Assembly: GCA_019635755.1 (NCBI GenBank)
Contig: JAHBYW010000002.1
Span: 434,001 to 498,000, forward strand
DNA length: 64,000 nt
Direction: 5' to 3'
DNA from: Rhizobiaceae bacterium
GTDB lineage: Bacteria; Pseudomonadota; Alphaproteobacteria; Rhizobiales; Rhizobiaceae
Within the stretch, counting starts at the first letter, position 1. Every line of letters begins with the position of its first letter. The notes beneath the pieces were generated by a model that was given only the letters and a program-made list of their open reading frames with translations, searched no databases and was not told the DNA's origin. The translations under genes and the position numbers were made by a program. This document shows positions 18,676 through 27,759 of the stretch, piece after piece.

Positions 18676-19793
18676 CTCGCCGCGCGATCCTTTCGCCTGC
18701 GAAGCATGGCGCGGGCGTTGAACGCCGCCAGCGCCAGCCGGCCGCGCAACGTTGGCGTGCGCGTCAGCGCGAACATGCGCGTCGGTGCCGTGCCGAACTC
18801 CGCCTTGAAGGCCTCGTCGCCGATGGTGAAATCGAAGATTTCGCCGCCGGAACGCATCCAGTCCTCGATGATGCCGTCATACATCAGCAGGCCGGGCGAA
18901 TGGCGGCCATGCCTGTCATAGTCGCAGCCGATGAGCAGGTAGTGGAAACGACCGTTCCACGCGAGGCCGAAAACGTAACCCAGCGCCTCGCCGTCAAGGC
19001 TGAGCAGGTAGGTACGCGCGAGTCCGTGGCCATCGTCCTTGGATGCCACGCCCGCGTAGAAGTCGCGGACGAAATCCTGCTGGATCGGGTCGCCCTCGAA
19101 ACGCCCCGCGCGCAGCAGCTGGATCGCACGGATCGCATCGCCGATCTGTCCATGGTCGGTCAGCAGTTCAAGCCTGGCGCCCGGATTCTTGAAGAAGCGC
19201 CTCTTCTTGCGGTCGAGCTGGCTTGCGAAATTGCTCGCCAACGCACCGGCGCGCCACTCCGCGAAGCCACCGGCGAGTTCGGTTGCGTGCGCGGAAAAGT
19301 CCAACTGCATCACGTCGCCGCCCAGCAGGGCCTGCCACTGGCCAAGATGCTCCTCGCGCACCGGTCGGATGCGCATGATGTCGAAGGCCGGCATCGCAGA
19401 TGCGATCCGCGCGGGCAGGTCGGCTCCCGGGATCCAATCGGGGGCGAGGATCGGTGCCGCATAGTCCGAAACGCCGAGGTCGGTCGCCTCGACCAGCGAC
19501 ACGCCCGTCATGACGCGCCGGATCAACGGCAGCACGGCAACCAGCCGGTCATCCTCCCGCACCGTGACGATCAGCCCGGTCGCGTCGCGCGCAGGCGCCA
19601 GGTGCCTGTGGAAGGCATGCAACCAGTCGGGATGCTGGAAGGCCGTCGAGGACGAGGTGGCGTGCAGCGCCCGGAATGCCTCGGACGTGAAGTCGAACTC
19701 GGGCTCCAGGGCGACCACGGGCGCGCCGCCGTCGCGGCCGGCTGCCAGCGCAGCCGCACCTCCGAACCGTGTCCGAAGCGTCACATCCCCCAT
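18672..19793 (-). CDS. GNAT-family acyltransferase, BcsL/CelD type
   Basis: A 373-residue protein with the two-lobed FemAB/GNAT arrangement of cellulose-biosynthesis protein CelD. The C-terminal lobe contains YLLSLDGEALGYVFGLAWNGRFHYLLIGCDYDRHGRHSPGLLMYDGIIEDWMRSGGEIFDFTIGDE in outline, the standard acetyl-CoA region of this group. Members add acyl groups to polysaccharide or lipid-linked sugar precursors. It is transcribed with the PIG-L deacetylase and divergently from the dimethylglycine dehydrogenase-like gene, with 175 bases between. Confidence 0.82.
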   Translation of the reverse strand: MGDVTLRTRFGGAAALAAGRDGGAPVVALEPEFDFTSEAFRALHATSSSTAFQHPDWLHAFHRHLAPARDATGLIVTVREDDRLVAVLPLIRRVMTGVSLVEATDLGVSDYAAPILAPDWIPGADLPARIASAMPAFDIMRIRPVREEHLGQWQALLGGDVMQLDFSAHATELAGGFAEWRAGALASNFASQLDRKKRRFFKNPGARLELLTDHGQIGDAIRAIQLLRAGRFEGDPIQQDFVRDFYAGVASKDDGHGLARTYLLSLDGEALGYVFGLAWNGRFHYLLIGCDYDRHGRHSPGLLMYDGIIEDWMRSGGEIFDFTIGDEAFKAEFGTAPTRMFALTRTPTLRGRLALAAFNARAMLRRRKDRAAS

Positions 19794-19834
19794 GGGTCAC
19801 CGGATATCTACGATGTATGAAAGTGTTAAGTGTC

Positions 19835-19857
19835 CGCCTTAAAGTAGGGTTAAGGCG
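19835..19857. promoter_or_regulatory. Inverted repeat in divergent promoter region
   Basis: Perfect eight-base arms CGCCTTAA and TTAAGGCG around a seven-base centre, in the 175-base gap between the divergent GNAT and flavoprotein genes. No T-run follows, so an operator is more likely than a terminator. The cognate regulator is unknown. Confidence 0.4.
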
Positions 19858-19968
19858 TAACGCTTTCCGTGCCGTCGCGAGCCGCTTTTCCGGTGTCGCA
19901 AACAGGCTTCAAACCCGCTGCCTCGCCGCCCTATAGTCCCCGCACAATTCGAGGCCGGAGTCGTTTGA

Positions 19969-22530
19969 ATGGCTGAGTTTCCGAAGAAGGCGAGGATCGT
20001 CATCATTGGCGTCGGCGGCATCGTCGGCGCGGCGGTCGCGCATCACCTGATCGAGCGTGGCTGGGACGACATCGTCGGTATCGACAAGTCGGGTGTGCCG
20101 ACCGACATCGGCTCGACAGCGCATGCATCCGACTTCTGCTACATGACCAGCCACGACTTCCTGTCCTGCTGGACCTCGCTCTACTCCATCGATTTCTACG
20201 AGAAACTCGGCCACTACGAGCGCATCGGCGGTCTCGAGGTCGCACGTGTCGGCGACGATTCCCGCATGGACGAGATCCGGCGCAAGGTCACGTCGGGCAA
20301 GGCGTTCGGCACGCGCGCCCGACTGATCGAGCCGGCGGAGATCAAGCAGAAGTTCCCGCTGATCGAGGAAGACAAGGTGCAGGGGGGCCTGTGGGACCCT
20401 GACGCTGGCCTCGTCATTCCGCGCTCGCAGACGGTCGCCGGCAAGCTGATCGACCAGGGCGTCGCCGCCGGCAAGCTGCAGGTGTTCCCGAACACGCCCG
20501 CCAAGTCGCTGGTGATCGAGAAGGGCCGGATCAAGGGCGTCGTCACCGAGCGCGGCATGATCGAGGCGGACCATGTGCTCGTCTGCGCCGGCCTTTGGGG
20601 CCGCCTGATCGCCGAGATGGCAGGCGAGGATCTGCCGGTGATGCCGGTCGACCATCCGCTGACCTTCTTCGGCCCGTACGCGAAGTTCGCCGGCACCGGC
20701 AAGGACATCGGCTACCCGCTGCTGCGCGACCAGGGGAACTCGGCCTACATGCGCGACACCGGCGATCCGACGACGTCCGAAGGCGGCATGATCGAGTGGG
20801 GCTATTACGAGGAGACGAACCCGCGGCTGTGCCATCCCCGCGACCTGCTGGAGAAGGACCAGGCGCGGCTGTCGCCGTCGCAGCGCGACCTGGACATGGA
20901 GCAGATCATCGCGCCGCTGGAGCGCGCCATCGAGCTGACGCCGATCCTCGGCGAACTCGGCTATGACGAGCGCCGTTCCTTCAACGGCCTGCTTCAGGTG
21001 ACCGCCGATGGCGGGCCCTCGATCGGCGAGAGCCAGAAGGTGAGGGGGCTCTGGTATGCCGTCGCCATCTGGGTGAAGGACGCGCCCGGCATGGCCAAGC
21101 TTGTCGCCGACTGGATGACCGACGGCCGCACGCCGATCGACCATGCCAAGATCGACTATGCGCGCTTCTATCCTCACCAGATGAAGGAGGACTTCATCGC
21201 GGGCCGCTGCGGCGAGGCGGCGCAGAAGATCTACAATCCGGCCGTCCACCCGCGCGAGCCCTACGCGACCGGCCGCAACATCCGCCGTTCGCCCTTCTAC
21301 GAACGCGAGAAGGAACTCGGCGGATATTTCATGGAACTCGGCGGCTGGGAGCGCGCGCATGGCTATGCCGCGAACGAGCACCTGCTGGAGAAGTACGGCA
21401 ACCGCGTGCCCATGCGCGAGAACGAGTGGGACAATCGGCATTTCTGGCGTGTGTCGAACGCCGAGCATCTCGCGATGACCGAGGATTGCGGCATCGTGAA
21501 CCTGTCGCATTTCTACATGTTCGACGTGGAAGGCCCTGACCATGTCGAGCTCATGGAATGGCTCTGCGCCGCGAAGATCGGCGGCGACGCCAATATCGGC
21601 AAGGGCATCTACACACATTTCCTCAACGACGAAGGCATGGTGCGTGCCGACCTGACCGTCATCCGCATGGCCGACCGCTGCCGCGTCATCGACGGTGCGG
21701 ATGCCGGACCGCGCGACTATCACTATGTGAAGCGGATCGCGGAGGACAAAGGCTTCGACGTCACGGTCACCGATGTGACGGAGAAGTTCGTCACCATCGG
21801 CATCTGGGGGCCGAACGCGCGGGCAACCTTGCAGAAGGTCGTGGACGATCCGGCGGGTCTGTCGCCGGAGAATTTTGCCTTCGCCGCGATCAAGCCCATC
21901 AAAATCGGCGGCAAGGACGTCACTGCGTTCCGCATCTCGTATGTCGGCGAGCAGGGCTGGGAGCTGCACATGAAATATGAGGACGGCCTTGCCGTCTGGG
22001 ATGCGCTGCGCTCGACCGGCGTAATGGCCTTCGGCGTCGAGACGTATGCGAATTCGCGTCGGATGGAGAAGAGCCTGCGACTCCAGAACGCCGACCTGCT
22101 CACCGAATACAACCTGATCGAGTCCGACCTCGCGCGTCCGAAGGTCAAGGAGGCGGATTTCCGCGGCAAGACGAAACATCTCGAATACAAGGCGCGCGCG
22201 AACCAGCCGGCAATGCTCTGTACGCTGGTCATGACCGACAACCGCGACTCGAAGGGCGTGCTCCGCTATCCCGTCGGAAACATGCCGGTGATGGATCCGG
22301 CCACGGGCGAAACGCTGGTCGATGAACTCGGCCGCCGCTCCTTCACGACCTCGGTCGCCTACGGGCCGACGGTCGGCAAGAACATCGCGCTGGCCTATCT
22401 GCCGTGGTCGCACTGCAAGGACGGCACGAAGCTGCAGGTCGAGTATTTCGGCGAGACGTTCCCGGTCGAGGTCGCCGGCGTCGGTTACAAGCCGCTCTAC
22501 GATCCGGAGAACCTGAAGCCGCGCAGCTAG
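19969..22530 (+). CDS. FAD-dependent dimethylglycine/sarcosine dehydrogenase-like protein with GcvT domain
   Basis: An 853-residue two-part flavoprotein. An N-terminal DAO domain has GVGGIVGAAVAHHL near residue 14 and a candidate FAD-linking histidine in STAHASDFCYMTSH. The central FAO_M-like region is followed from about residue 420 by GcvT N- and C-terminal domains, which bind THF in this family (RADLTVIRMAD, GPNARATLQKV, VGEQGWELHM). It should oxidise an N-methyl group of dimethylglycine or a related amine and pass the carbon to THF. The FAD loop differs from the usual SSWHAAGG seen in the second paralogue at 57.4-60 kb, so the substrate may differ too. Confidence 0.88.
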   Translation: MAEFPKKARIVIIGVGGIVGAAVAHHLIERGWDDIVGIDKSGVPTDIGSTAHASDFCYMTSHDFLSCWTSLYSIDFYEKLGHYERIGGLEVARVGDDSRMDEIRRKVTSGKAFGTRARLIEPAEIKQKFPLIEEDKVQGGLWDPDAGLVIPRSQTVAGKLIDQGVAAGKLQVFPNTPAKSLVIEKGRIKGVVTERGMIEADHVLVCAGLWGRLIAEMAGEDLPVMPVDHPLTFFGPYAKFAGTGKDIGYPLLRDQGNSAYMRDTGDPTTSEGGMIEWGYYEETNPRLCHPRDLLEKDQARLSPSQRDLDMEQIIAPLERAIELTPILGELGYDERRSFNGLLQVTADGGPSIGESQKVRGLWYAVAIWVKDAPGMAKLVADWMTDGRTPIDHAKIDYARFYPHQMKEDFIAGRCGEAAQKIYNPAVHPREPYATGRNIRRSPFYEREKELGGYFMELGGWERAHGYAANEHLLEKYGNRVPMRENEWDNRHFWRVSNAEHLAMTEDCGIVNLSHFYMFDVEGPDHVELMEWLCAAKIGGDANIGKGIYTHFLNDEGMVRADLTVIRMADRCRVIDGADAGPRDYHYVKRIAEDKGFDVTVTDVTEKFVTIGIWGPNARATLQKVVDDPAGLSPENFAFAAIKPIKIGGKDVTAFRISYVGEQGWELHMKYEDGLAVWDALRSTGVMAFGVETYANSRRMEKSLRLQNADLLTEYNLIESDLARPKVKEADFRGKTKHLEYKARANQPAMLCTLVMTDNRDSKGVLRYPVGNMPVMDPATGETLVDELGRRSFTTSVAYGPTVGKNIALAYLPWSHCKDGTKLQVEYFGETFPVEVAGVGYKPLYDPENLKPRS

Positions 22531-22592
22531 ACGCCGGCCTCCGCTGGTGGGATCATGGCCTCCGCCCGCCATGCCGGGCGGAGGGCACCGTC

Positions 22593-22850
22593 GTGAAGCC
22601 TGCCGACTATCTGATGCTGGTCGTGGCCTTCGTTGCCGTGGCCGCGGTGGCCTTGCAACTGTGGCGCGGGACGAAACGCAGGGACGATACGGGCATCAAT
22701 CTCAGCCGCATCGTCTGCCCGAAATGCGGGGAGCCCGCGCCGCTGATGCGGACGCCGACCTCATTCCGCCAGATGCTGCGGGGCGGCATCACCTGCGCCA
22801 AATGCGGCACCGAGATGGACAAGTGGGGCCGGGAGATCGCGCGCCGGTAA
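22593..22850 (+). CDS. Small membrane-anchored zinc-ribbon protein
   Basis: An 85-residue protein starting at GTG, preceded by GGAGG nine bases upstream. Residues 5-24 form one membrane helix (YLMLVVAFVAVAAVALQLW). The rest holds two CxxC pairs (CPKCGEP and CAKCGTE), which suggests a rubredoxin-like or zinc-ribbon knuckle in the cytoplasm. No function is assigned. It follows the flavoprotein gene by 62 bases and converges with the DUF3592 gene. Confidence 0.72.
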   Translation: MKPADYLMLVVAFVAVAAVALQLWRGTKRRDDTGINLSRIVCPKCGEPAPLMRTPTSFRQMLRGGITCAKCGTEMDKWGREIARR

Positions 22851-22859
22851 ATGGCGCGC

Positions 22860-23864
22860 TCAGAAAACCCAGCCCGAGGTCGCTGCAGCCGCGGCGAATG
22901 CGACCGCCGCGCCCAGCAAGGCCAGCCAATAGAGCCTGCCTCCGGGCTCCAGAGCTGCGCGTTGCGGCCGTTCGGGATCGTAAAGGATGGTGACGGCGTC
23001 GCCGGGCTCGTAGCGATCGACGATGCTCTGCGCATAGGCCGCGTCGCCCGAGACCTCGGTGTCCGGATAGATCGATCGGCTCGAATAGTCCTCGCCGTTC
23101 ACCGAATAGGCGAACTCGACGACAGGCATGTAGCCGGTCCGCCTGCGGCTCCTGCCGCCGAATGTCTTCTTCGGCTCGTCCCTCAGGACGCTGAAGCTGC
23201 GCACGCCGCTCGATACGATCGTCGCGGTCGTCTCGTGCCAGCGCCGGACCTCGGCGGCCTGCCGGGCGAAGAGGTAGAAGACGAACAGGAACACGCAGCC
23301 GGCGACGAACGTCGCGAGCATAACCGGCAGGATCGCCTGGGGGAAGGCGGCGACCAGCTGCTGCCCGCCGACCGTTGTGATCCAGATGGCGAAAACCGCG
23401 GCGCCGAGCAGCAGCAGGGTGGCCACCGCGCAACCCTTGGCAAGGTCGGGCGGCGCGGACGCGATCTCCAGCGCCGACTGGCCCGGGTCGCGCGGGTCAT
23501 AGCGGACGATCACGGCTTTGCCGACCGGATAGTCGGCGAGCAGCCTGTCGACCTGGTCTTCCGGCGGCTCGCCGTTGTCCAGGATCCGGTTCGACCGAAA
23601 CGTCTTTCCCCCAACCTCGAAGCCGTAGGTGATGCGCGCGACCCGCCGGTTCCGCGGTGCCTCGGTCTGGAACGCCTGGATCAGATCGAAGGCCTGCTTC
23701 GAGGAGAGGATGCGTCCGCCCGTCCGCGCCCACCGGGCGGACTTTGCCGAGAGCCAGAGCGCATAAAGCGTCGCGGCGACGCCCAGCGCCAGGATGGCAG
23801 CCGTGCCGTACAGGATAAAGCGCGCCTGCGGCGTCTCGGCGACGGCAAGAAAGGAGTCCAGCAT
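22860..23864 (-). CDS. DUF3592 membrane protein with duplicated domain
   Basis: A 334-residue protein with four membrane helices and two DUF3592 units. The first (about 45-130) has RVARITYGFEVGGKTFRSNRI and VIVRYDPRDPGQSALE. The second (about 215-305) has MPVVEFAYSVNGEDYSSRSIYP and VTILYDPERPQRAALE. The close resemblance of the two halves indicates an internal duplication. DUF3592 proteins are of unknown function. Confidence 0.85.
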   Translation of the reverse strand: MLDSFLAVAETPQARFILYGTAAILALGVAATLYALWLSAKSARWARTGGRILSSKQAFDLIQAFQTEAPRNRRVARITYGFEVGGKTFRSNRILDNGEPPEDQVDRLLADYPVGKAVIVRYDPRDPGQSALEIASAPPDLAKGCAVATLLLLGAAVFAIWITTVGGQQLVAAFPQAILPVMLATFVAGCVFLFVFYLFARQAAEVRRWHETTATIVSSGVRSFSVLRDEPKKTFGGRSRRRTGYMPVVEFAYSVNGEDYSSRSIYPDTEVSGDAAYAQSIVDRYEPGDAVTILYDPERPQRAALEPGGRLYWLALLGAAVAFAAAAATSGWVF

Positions 23865-23989
23865 CGTCCCCCCGAACAGCTGGCACGTGGAGCGCGACCC
23901 TACCGCCGCGCGCGGTCACAGGGCAAGGTCGCGCGATTGTGAAGTCGCTCGGGTTGCTGCCTTCGCGGGGACTCGCCTACGCTTCGCAC

Positions 23990-24826
23990 ATGTCTCGTCA
24001 GCGATGCGGATGGCGGGTTCTGCCGAACGGTGTCGCCCTGGCGCTGGGCCTTTCGCTCGTGCCGCACGCCCAGGCTGCGGAGCCGGTGGATGTCGAACTC
24101 GTCCTCGCGGTCGATGTTTCGCTTTCCATGGGCTTCGCCGAACTCGAGATCCAGCGCAGCGGGTACGCCGCCGCACTCACCGACGAGCGCGTGCTGCGGG
24201 CGATCGCCGACGGTGTCCATGGGCGCATAGCCATCGCCTATTTCGAATGGGCGGGAACCACGACCCATCGCGTCGTCGTCCCCTGGACGATCGTCGCGAC
24301 CAAGGAGGATGCCGAGCGTGTGGCGGAACAACTCGCATCGACGCCGCCGGCCAGCGCGCGGCGGACGTCGATTTCCAGCGCGCTCGAGTTCGGAAGCGAT
24401 CTGTTCGCCGAAAGCCCGTTCAACGGGCTGAAGCGGGTCATCGATGTTTCCGGCGACGGTCCGAACAATCAGGGCGCGCCGGTGGACATCACCCGCGACG
24501 CGGTCATTCGGCAGGGGATCACGATCAACGGGCTTCCGCTCATGACGAATGGCGGGATGGCGAGCGTCTACGACGTCGCCGACCTCGACCAGTATTACAA
24601 TGACTGCGTGATCGGCGGTCCGGGCGCCTTCATGATCCCCGTGAACGACTGGTCGCAGTTTCCGGAAGCCGTCCGCCGCAAGCTGGTGATGGAACTGGCC
24701 GGCTACGATCCCGAAGCGGAGACGGGCAAGCTGCCGATCGTGCTGGCGCAGGCGCGCGCGAAGTACGACTGCCTGATCGGCGAGAAGCTCTGGCGCGATC
24801 GCCAGTGGATGTGGGACCAGCGCTGA
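23990..24826 (+). CDS. DUF1194 (VWA-like) exported protein
   Basis: A protein of about 278 residues that starts near MSRQRCGWRVLPNG. A hydrophobic signal segment ends at HAQA, and a DUF1194 domain follows. The fold is von Willebrand A-like: LVLAVDVSLSMGFAEL carries the DxSxS metal site and DVSGDGPNNQG is the second hallmark. The C-terminus (DCVIGGPGAFMIPV and KYDCLIGEK) has two cysteines. A GTG at 23939 would extend the N-terminus; neither start has a good ribosome binding site. Function is unknown, but such proteins are periplasmic and common in rhizobia. Confidence 0.85.
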   Translation: MSRQRCGWRVLPNGVALALGLSLVPHAQAAEPVDVELVLAVDVSLSMGFAELEIQRSGYAAALTDERVLRAIADGVHGRIAIAYFEWAGTTTHRVVVPWTIVATKEDAERVAEQLASTPPASARRTSISSALEFGSDLFAESPFNGLKRVIDVSGDGPNNQGAPVDITRDAVIRQGITINGLPLMTNGGMASVYDVADLDQYYNDCVIGGPGAFMIPVNDWSQFPEAVRRKLVMELAGYDPEAETGKLPIVLAQARAKYDCLIGEKLWRDRQWMWDQR

Positions 24827-24857
24827 CCTGCAGGTCCTTCCCCGTTGGGGACGGGGC

Positions 24858-25859
24858 TCAAGCCGCCAGCAACTGCTTGCGGTCGGTGCGCTCCTGCTGG
24901 GGCGAGCGCGCATAGAGTTCCCGATAGCACTTCGAGAAGTGCGACGCAGAGACGAAGCCGCAGGCGACCGCGATCTCGACGACCGGCAGCGACGACTGGA
25001 TCAGCAGGTGCCGCGCCCGGTCGAGCCGGATTTCAAGATAGTAGCGGGCAGGGGACCGGCCCATCTCCTGCCGGAACAGCCGCTCGATCTGGCGCCGCGA
25101 CAGTCCGACCGCGTCGGCGATCTCGATCAGCGAGAGCGGTTCGGAAAGGTTCGCTTCCATCAGTTCGATGATGGTCAGCACCTTGGCGTTCTGGACGCCC
25201 AGACGGGCGCGAAGCGGGAGCCGCTGGCGGTCGGTGGGGTTGCGCACCCGATCCGTCAGCACCTGCTCGCAGACGCGGTTGACGAGATTCTCGTCGAAAT
25301 CGTCGCCGATCAGCTTCAGCATCATGTCGAGCGCGGCCGTTCCGCCCGCGCAGGTGTAGACGTTCTGGTCGACCTCGAAGAGATCGGCGAACACGTTCGC
25401 CTTGGGGAAGGCCTCCTGGAAGCCGGGCAGGTTTTCCCAGTGGATGGCGCAGCGCTTGTTCGACAGCAGGCCCGCATTGGCCAGCACATAGGCACCTGTG
25501 CACAGCCCGCCGATCGCGACGCCGCGGTTGTATTCCTCCCGCAGCCACGCGAAGGCCGATTTGTTCTGGTATTCCTCGACATGGATGCCGGAGCAGACGA
25601 TGACCATCGAGGGTCGTTCCGGGCCTGCCATCTTGCGGCGCTCGTCCTCGAGCGAGGTGTTCACCCCGAACTCGACGCCATTGGAAGCGCGGACCGGTTT
25701 GCCGTCGATCGAGGCAAGCCGCCAGCGATAGGCCTCGTATCCCAGCATGCGGTTGGCGAGTCTCAGCGGCTCGACCGCTGTCGCAAATGCGACCATCGTG
25801 AAATCGGGGACGAGGAAGAAGACCAGCGATCGTTTGATCGTTTGCTTGCCTGCGCTCAC
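24858..25859 (-). CDS. GlxA-family AraC regulator (GbdR/CdhR-like)
   Basis: A 333-residue regulator. Residues 10-180 form a DJ-1/PfpI domain (FFLVPDFTMVAFATAVEPLRLANR, the GLCTGAYVLANAGLL elbow and CAGGTAALDMML). Residues 225-325 form the AraC helix-turn-helix pair (IADAVGLSRRQIERLFRQEMG and VACGFVSASHFSKCYRELY). Regulators of this architecture include GbdR, which activates betaine and dimethylglycine catabolism, and CdhR for carnitine. Given the betaine genes around it, a role as activator of the sox and dehydrogenase genes is likely. Its own upstream region (25860-26020) is rich in TGTCG/CGACA half-sites. Confidence 0.88.
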   Translation of the reverse strand: MSAGKQTIKRSLVFFLVPDFTMVAFATAVEPLRLANRMLGYEAYRWRLASIDGKPVRASNGVEFGVNTSLEDERRKMAGPERPSMVIVCSGIHVEEYQNKSAFAWLREEYNRGVAIGGLCTGAYVLANAGLLSNKRCAIHWENLPGFQEAFPKANVFADLFEVDQNVYTCAGGTAALDMMLKLIGDDFDENLVNRVCEQVLTDRVRNPTDRQRLPLRARLGVQNAKVLTIIELMEANLSEPLSLIEIADAVGLSRRQIERLFRQEMGRSPARYYLEIRLDRARHLLIQSSLPVVEIAVACGFVSASHFSKCYRELYARSPQQERTDRKQLLAA

Positions 25860-26020
25860 GTAACCACCACGCCTGTCGGGCTTGCGCCATCGGTGTCGCT
25901 ATCAGCAAAGCGTCATCAGGAATGTCGATGGCTGTCAATGGCATGACGCAATGACACGACAAAATTTGCGACACGGGCGCAGGCTGCGTCGCCCTGGCTG
26001 ACCATGATCCCGCGACCAAA

Positions 26021-26050
26021 GAAAAACCGCCGGTCCATGGGACCGGCGGT
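26021..26050 (-). terminator. Rho-independent terminator (minus strand)
   Basis: A perfect 11-base stem (ACCGCCGGTCC with GGACCGGCGGT) and three-base loop, followed on the minus strand by TTTTTC. It lies 34 bases beyond the stop of the small minus-strand gene ending at 26085 and is placed to terminate it. Confidence 0.85.
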
Positions 26051-26084
26051 CAGGTCGTGACTGGAAGAGGTGTCGCGTTCCGGA

Positions 26085-26225
26085 TCAGGAAACGAGGACG
26101 CCGAGCCGGTTGGCGGCGAGTGCGGCCGTCTGGCCAGGCATCGTCATCGCCAGGCGCTGGCGTTCCATCGTGGTCGTCATGTTGGCCGGCCGGCGGCTGG
26201 CGAAAATGCGGGCAAAGAGCTTCAT
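26085..26225 (-). CDS. Small hypothetical protein (46 aa), basic
   Basis: A short frame beginning MKLFARIFASRRPANMTTTMERQ. No family is recognised and the ribosome binding site is weak. The strong minus-strand terminator just downstream has no other gene to serve, which supports a real transcript here. It could also be a non-coding RNA. The N-terminus is amphipathic and basic. Confidence 0.42.
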   Translation of the reverse strand: MKLFARIFASRRPANMTTTMERQRLAMTMPGQTAALAANRLGVLVS

Positions 26226-26535
26226 GACACGTGTCCATGCATCGGGGTTACACGGTGTGCCTTGGCGAATCCGTTGCGGCAGGCCGTTTCGTGCCGCGGA
26301 TATAGGCACCCGCTTGCTGCATTGCAGCGCGAAAAGCGAAGGGTGGGAGCGGAAAAGCGACATCTGGGGCCGTCATGTCGGAATTCCATCCTGCGTCTTG
26401 TCCAAATTAACAAACCCGAACAAGATGTTAACGCCGTGTCGCCAAGCTATGCGGGGATGGGCCATGGTCCATGCGCGACATGCATGGCGCCTGCCGGGGC
26501 TGTCGCCGCGGCAGGCTACCGACAGGGGCGACCCA
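26226..26535. other. 310-base gap with no confident gene
   Basis: This stretch lies between two small minus-strand genes. It contains an AT-richer patch near 26395-26435 with two GTTAA/TTAAC elements, and presumably holds the promoter of the downstream small gene. No convincing coding frame, RNA fold or repeat was seen. Confidence 0.5.
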
Positions 26536-26715
26536 TCAACGGCCACCGAACCAGGATCCGTCCAGCTGGTGGCGGCCGCGCCCGTTGTCCTGCGGCCAGC
26601 CGATGTCCTTGAGGATCTCGTTGGGAAGGGCGCTCAGAACGCGCCGGGTCTCGGCCAGCTCGCGCGCCTCCCGCCAGGCGGAAGCGTAGGATGAAAGCTT
26701 GCGGTAGATCGACAT
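26536..26715 (-). CDS. DUF1127 domain protein (59 aa)
   Basis: Starts MSIYRKLSSYASAWREARELAETRRVLS and contains the DUF1127 core LSALPNEILKDIGWPQ. AGGAGA lies five bases before the ATG. DUF1127 proteins are small, arginine-rich and abundant in alphaproteobacteria; some bind RNA and affect phosphate and carbon metabolism. It is divergent from the LysR gene, with 122 bases between the starts, and may be its target. A paralogue lies at 29371. Confidence 0.88.
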   Translation of the reverse strand: MSIYRKLSSYASAWREARELAETRRVLSALPNEILKDIGWPQDNGRGRHQLDGSWFGGR

Positions 26716-26837
26716 CGTCTTCTCCTTGGTCTCGGAGGCGGGGGAATTCCCAGCTCGCAGCTTGACTATCGTGCAGCGCTGAGGTTCAATCAAACGAAAT
26801 GAAGTGATCTTCTCATTCAGGGAAATTGAATGCACTC

Positions 26838-27737
26838 ATGAACGCTCCCTTGAATCATCCGCTTCCGCTGCTTGAGCTCGACGTGCTGCGTACCTTCGTC
26901 GCCATCGCCGAGACAGGCAGCTTCACGACGGCGGCGAATGCCGTCTTCCGGACCCCGTCCGCGGTCTCCATGCAGATCAAGAAGCTCGAGGACATCCTCG
27001 GCCGCTCCGTGTTCTCGCGCGACGCGCGCTCGGTTTCGCTGACCACGGACGGCGAGATGCTGCTGGGCTACGCGCGGCGGCTGATCGCGATCAACCGCGA
27101 GGCGGTGTCGAAGTTCATCGTGCCGGACATGACCGGCGTCGTGCGCCTCGGATCGCCCGACGATTACGGCGAGCGCGTGCTGCCGCATGTGCTGAAGCGG
27201 TTCGCACAGTCGCATCCCTCGATCGCCGTCGACGTGGTGATCGACCAAAGTTCGAACCTGAAGCGGCGCATGGACGACCGCACGCTCGACATCACGCTCG
27301 TGACGAACTCGACCGGCATCAACCTCGACAGCGCCGAGACGATGCTTGTCGAACCGCTGGTCTGGGCCGGCGCCAAGGGTGGCTGCGCGCATATGCGCGA
27401 GCCGCTGCCGATCTCGGTCTGGGAAGAGGGCTGCGCCTGGCGGGCAGGGGCGCTCGAATCGCTTGGCGGGCAGGGCAGGAACTATCGCATCGCCTATATG
27501 AGCGCGCACACCGCCGGCCAGAGATCGGCGATCCTCGCCGACCTCGCGGTCGCGCCGCTGCCGAAGTCGTTCCTCGGCAACGACATGGTCGAGCTGACGG
27601 AAAAGGACGGCATGCCGGAGCTCGGTAACTACTGCCTCGCCATGATCGTGGCGCCGGAAGCCAGCGCCCCGGTCAAGGCCGCGGCGGACCATATCCGCGC
27701 CGCGTTCGACGCCTTCAAGACGACGGGAAGGTTTTAG
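26838..27737 (+). CDS. LysR-family transcriptional regulator
   Basis: A 299-residue regulator. The N-terminal helix-turn-helix is LELDVLRTFVAIAETGSFTTAANAVFRTPSAVSMQIKKLEDILG, followed by a LysR substrate-binding domain (GVVRLGSPDDYGERVLPHVLKRF...). A TTG four codons upstream is possible but the ATG at 26838 has GGAAA upstream. LysR genes often control the divergent neighbour, here the DUF1127 gene. The effector is unknown. Confidence 0.9.
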   Translation: MNAPLNHPLPLLELDVLRTFVAIAETGSFTTAANAVFRTPSAVSMQIKKLEDILGRSVFSRDARSVSLTTDGEMLLGYARRLIAINREAVSKFIVPDMTGVVRLGSPDDYGERVLPHVLKRFAQSHPSIAVDVVIDQSSNLKRRMDDRTLDITLVTNSTGINLDSAETMLVEPLVWAGAKGGCAHMREPLPISVWEEGCAWRAGALESLGGQGRNYRIAYMSAHTAGQRSAILADLAVAPLPKSFLGNDMVELTEKDGMPELGNYCLAMIVAPEASAPVKAAADHIRAAFDAFKTTGRF

Positions 27738-27759
27738 GCGGCGCCTGGAAGTTGTTTCT

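Noticed and set aside
19909-22572. Long open frame on the minus strand (887 codons) opposite the dehydrogenase gene
   Set aside because: It mirrors the GC-rich codon pattern of the plus-strand gene, is rich in arginine, aspartate and alanine, and shows no family motif.
24840-24856. Terminator between the DUF1194 and GlxA-type genes
   Set aside because: A six-base stem is present, but there is no T-run on either strand.
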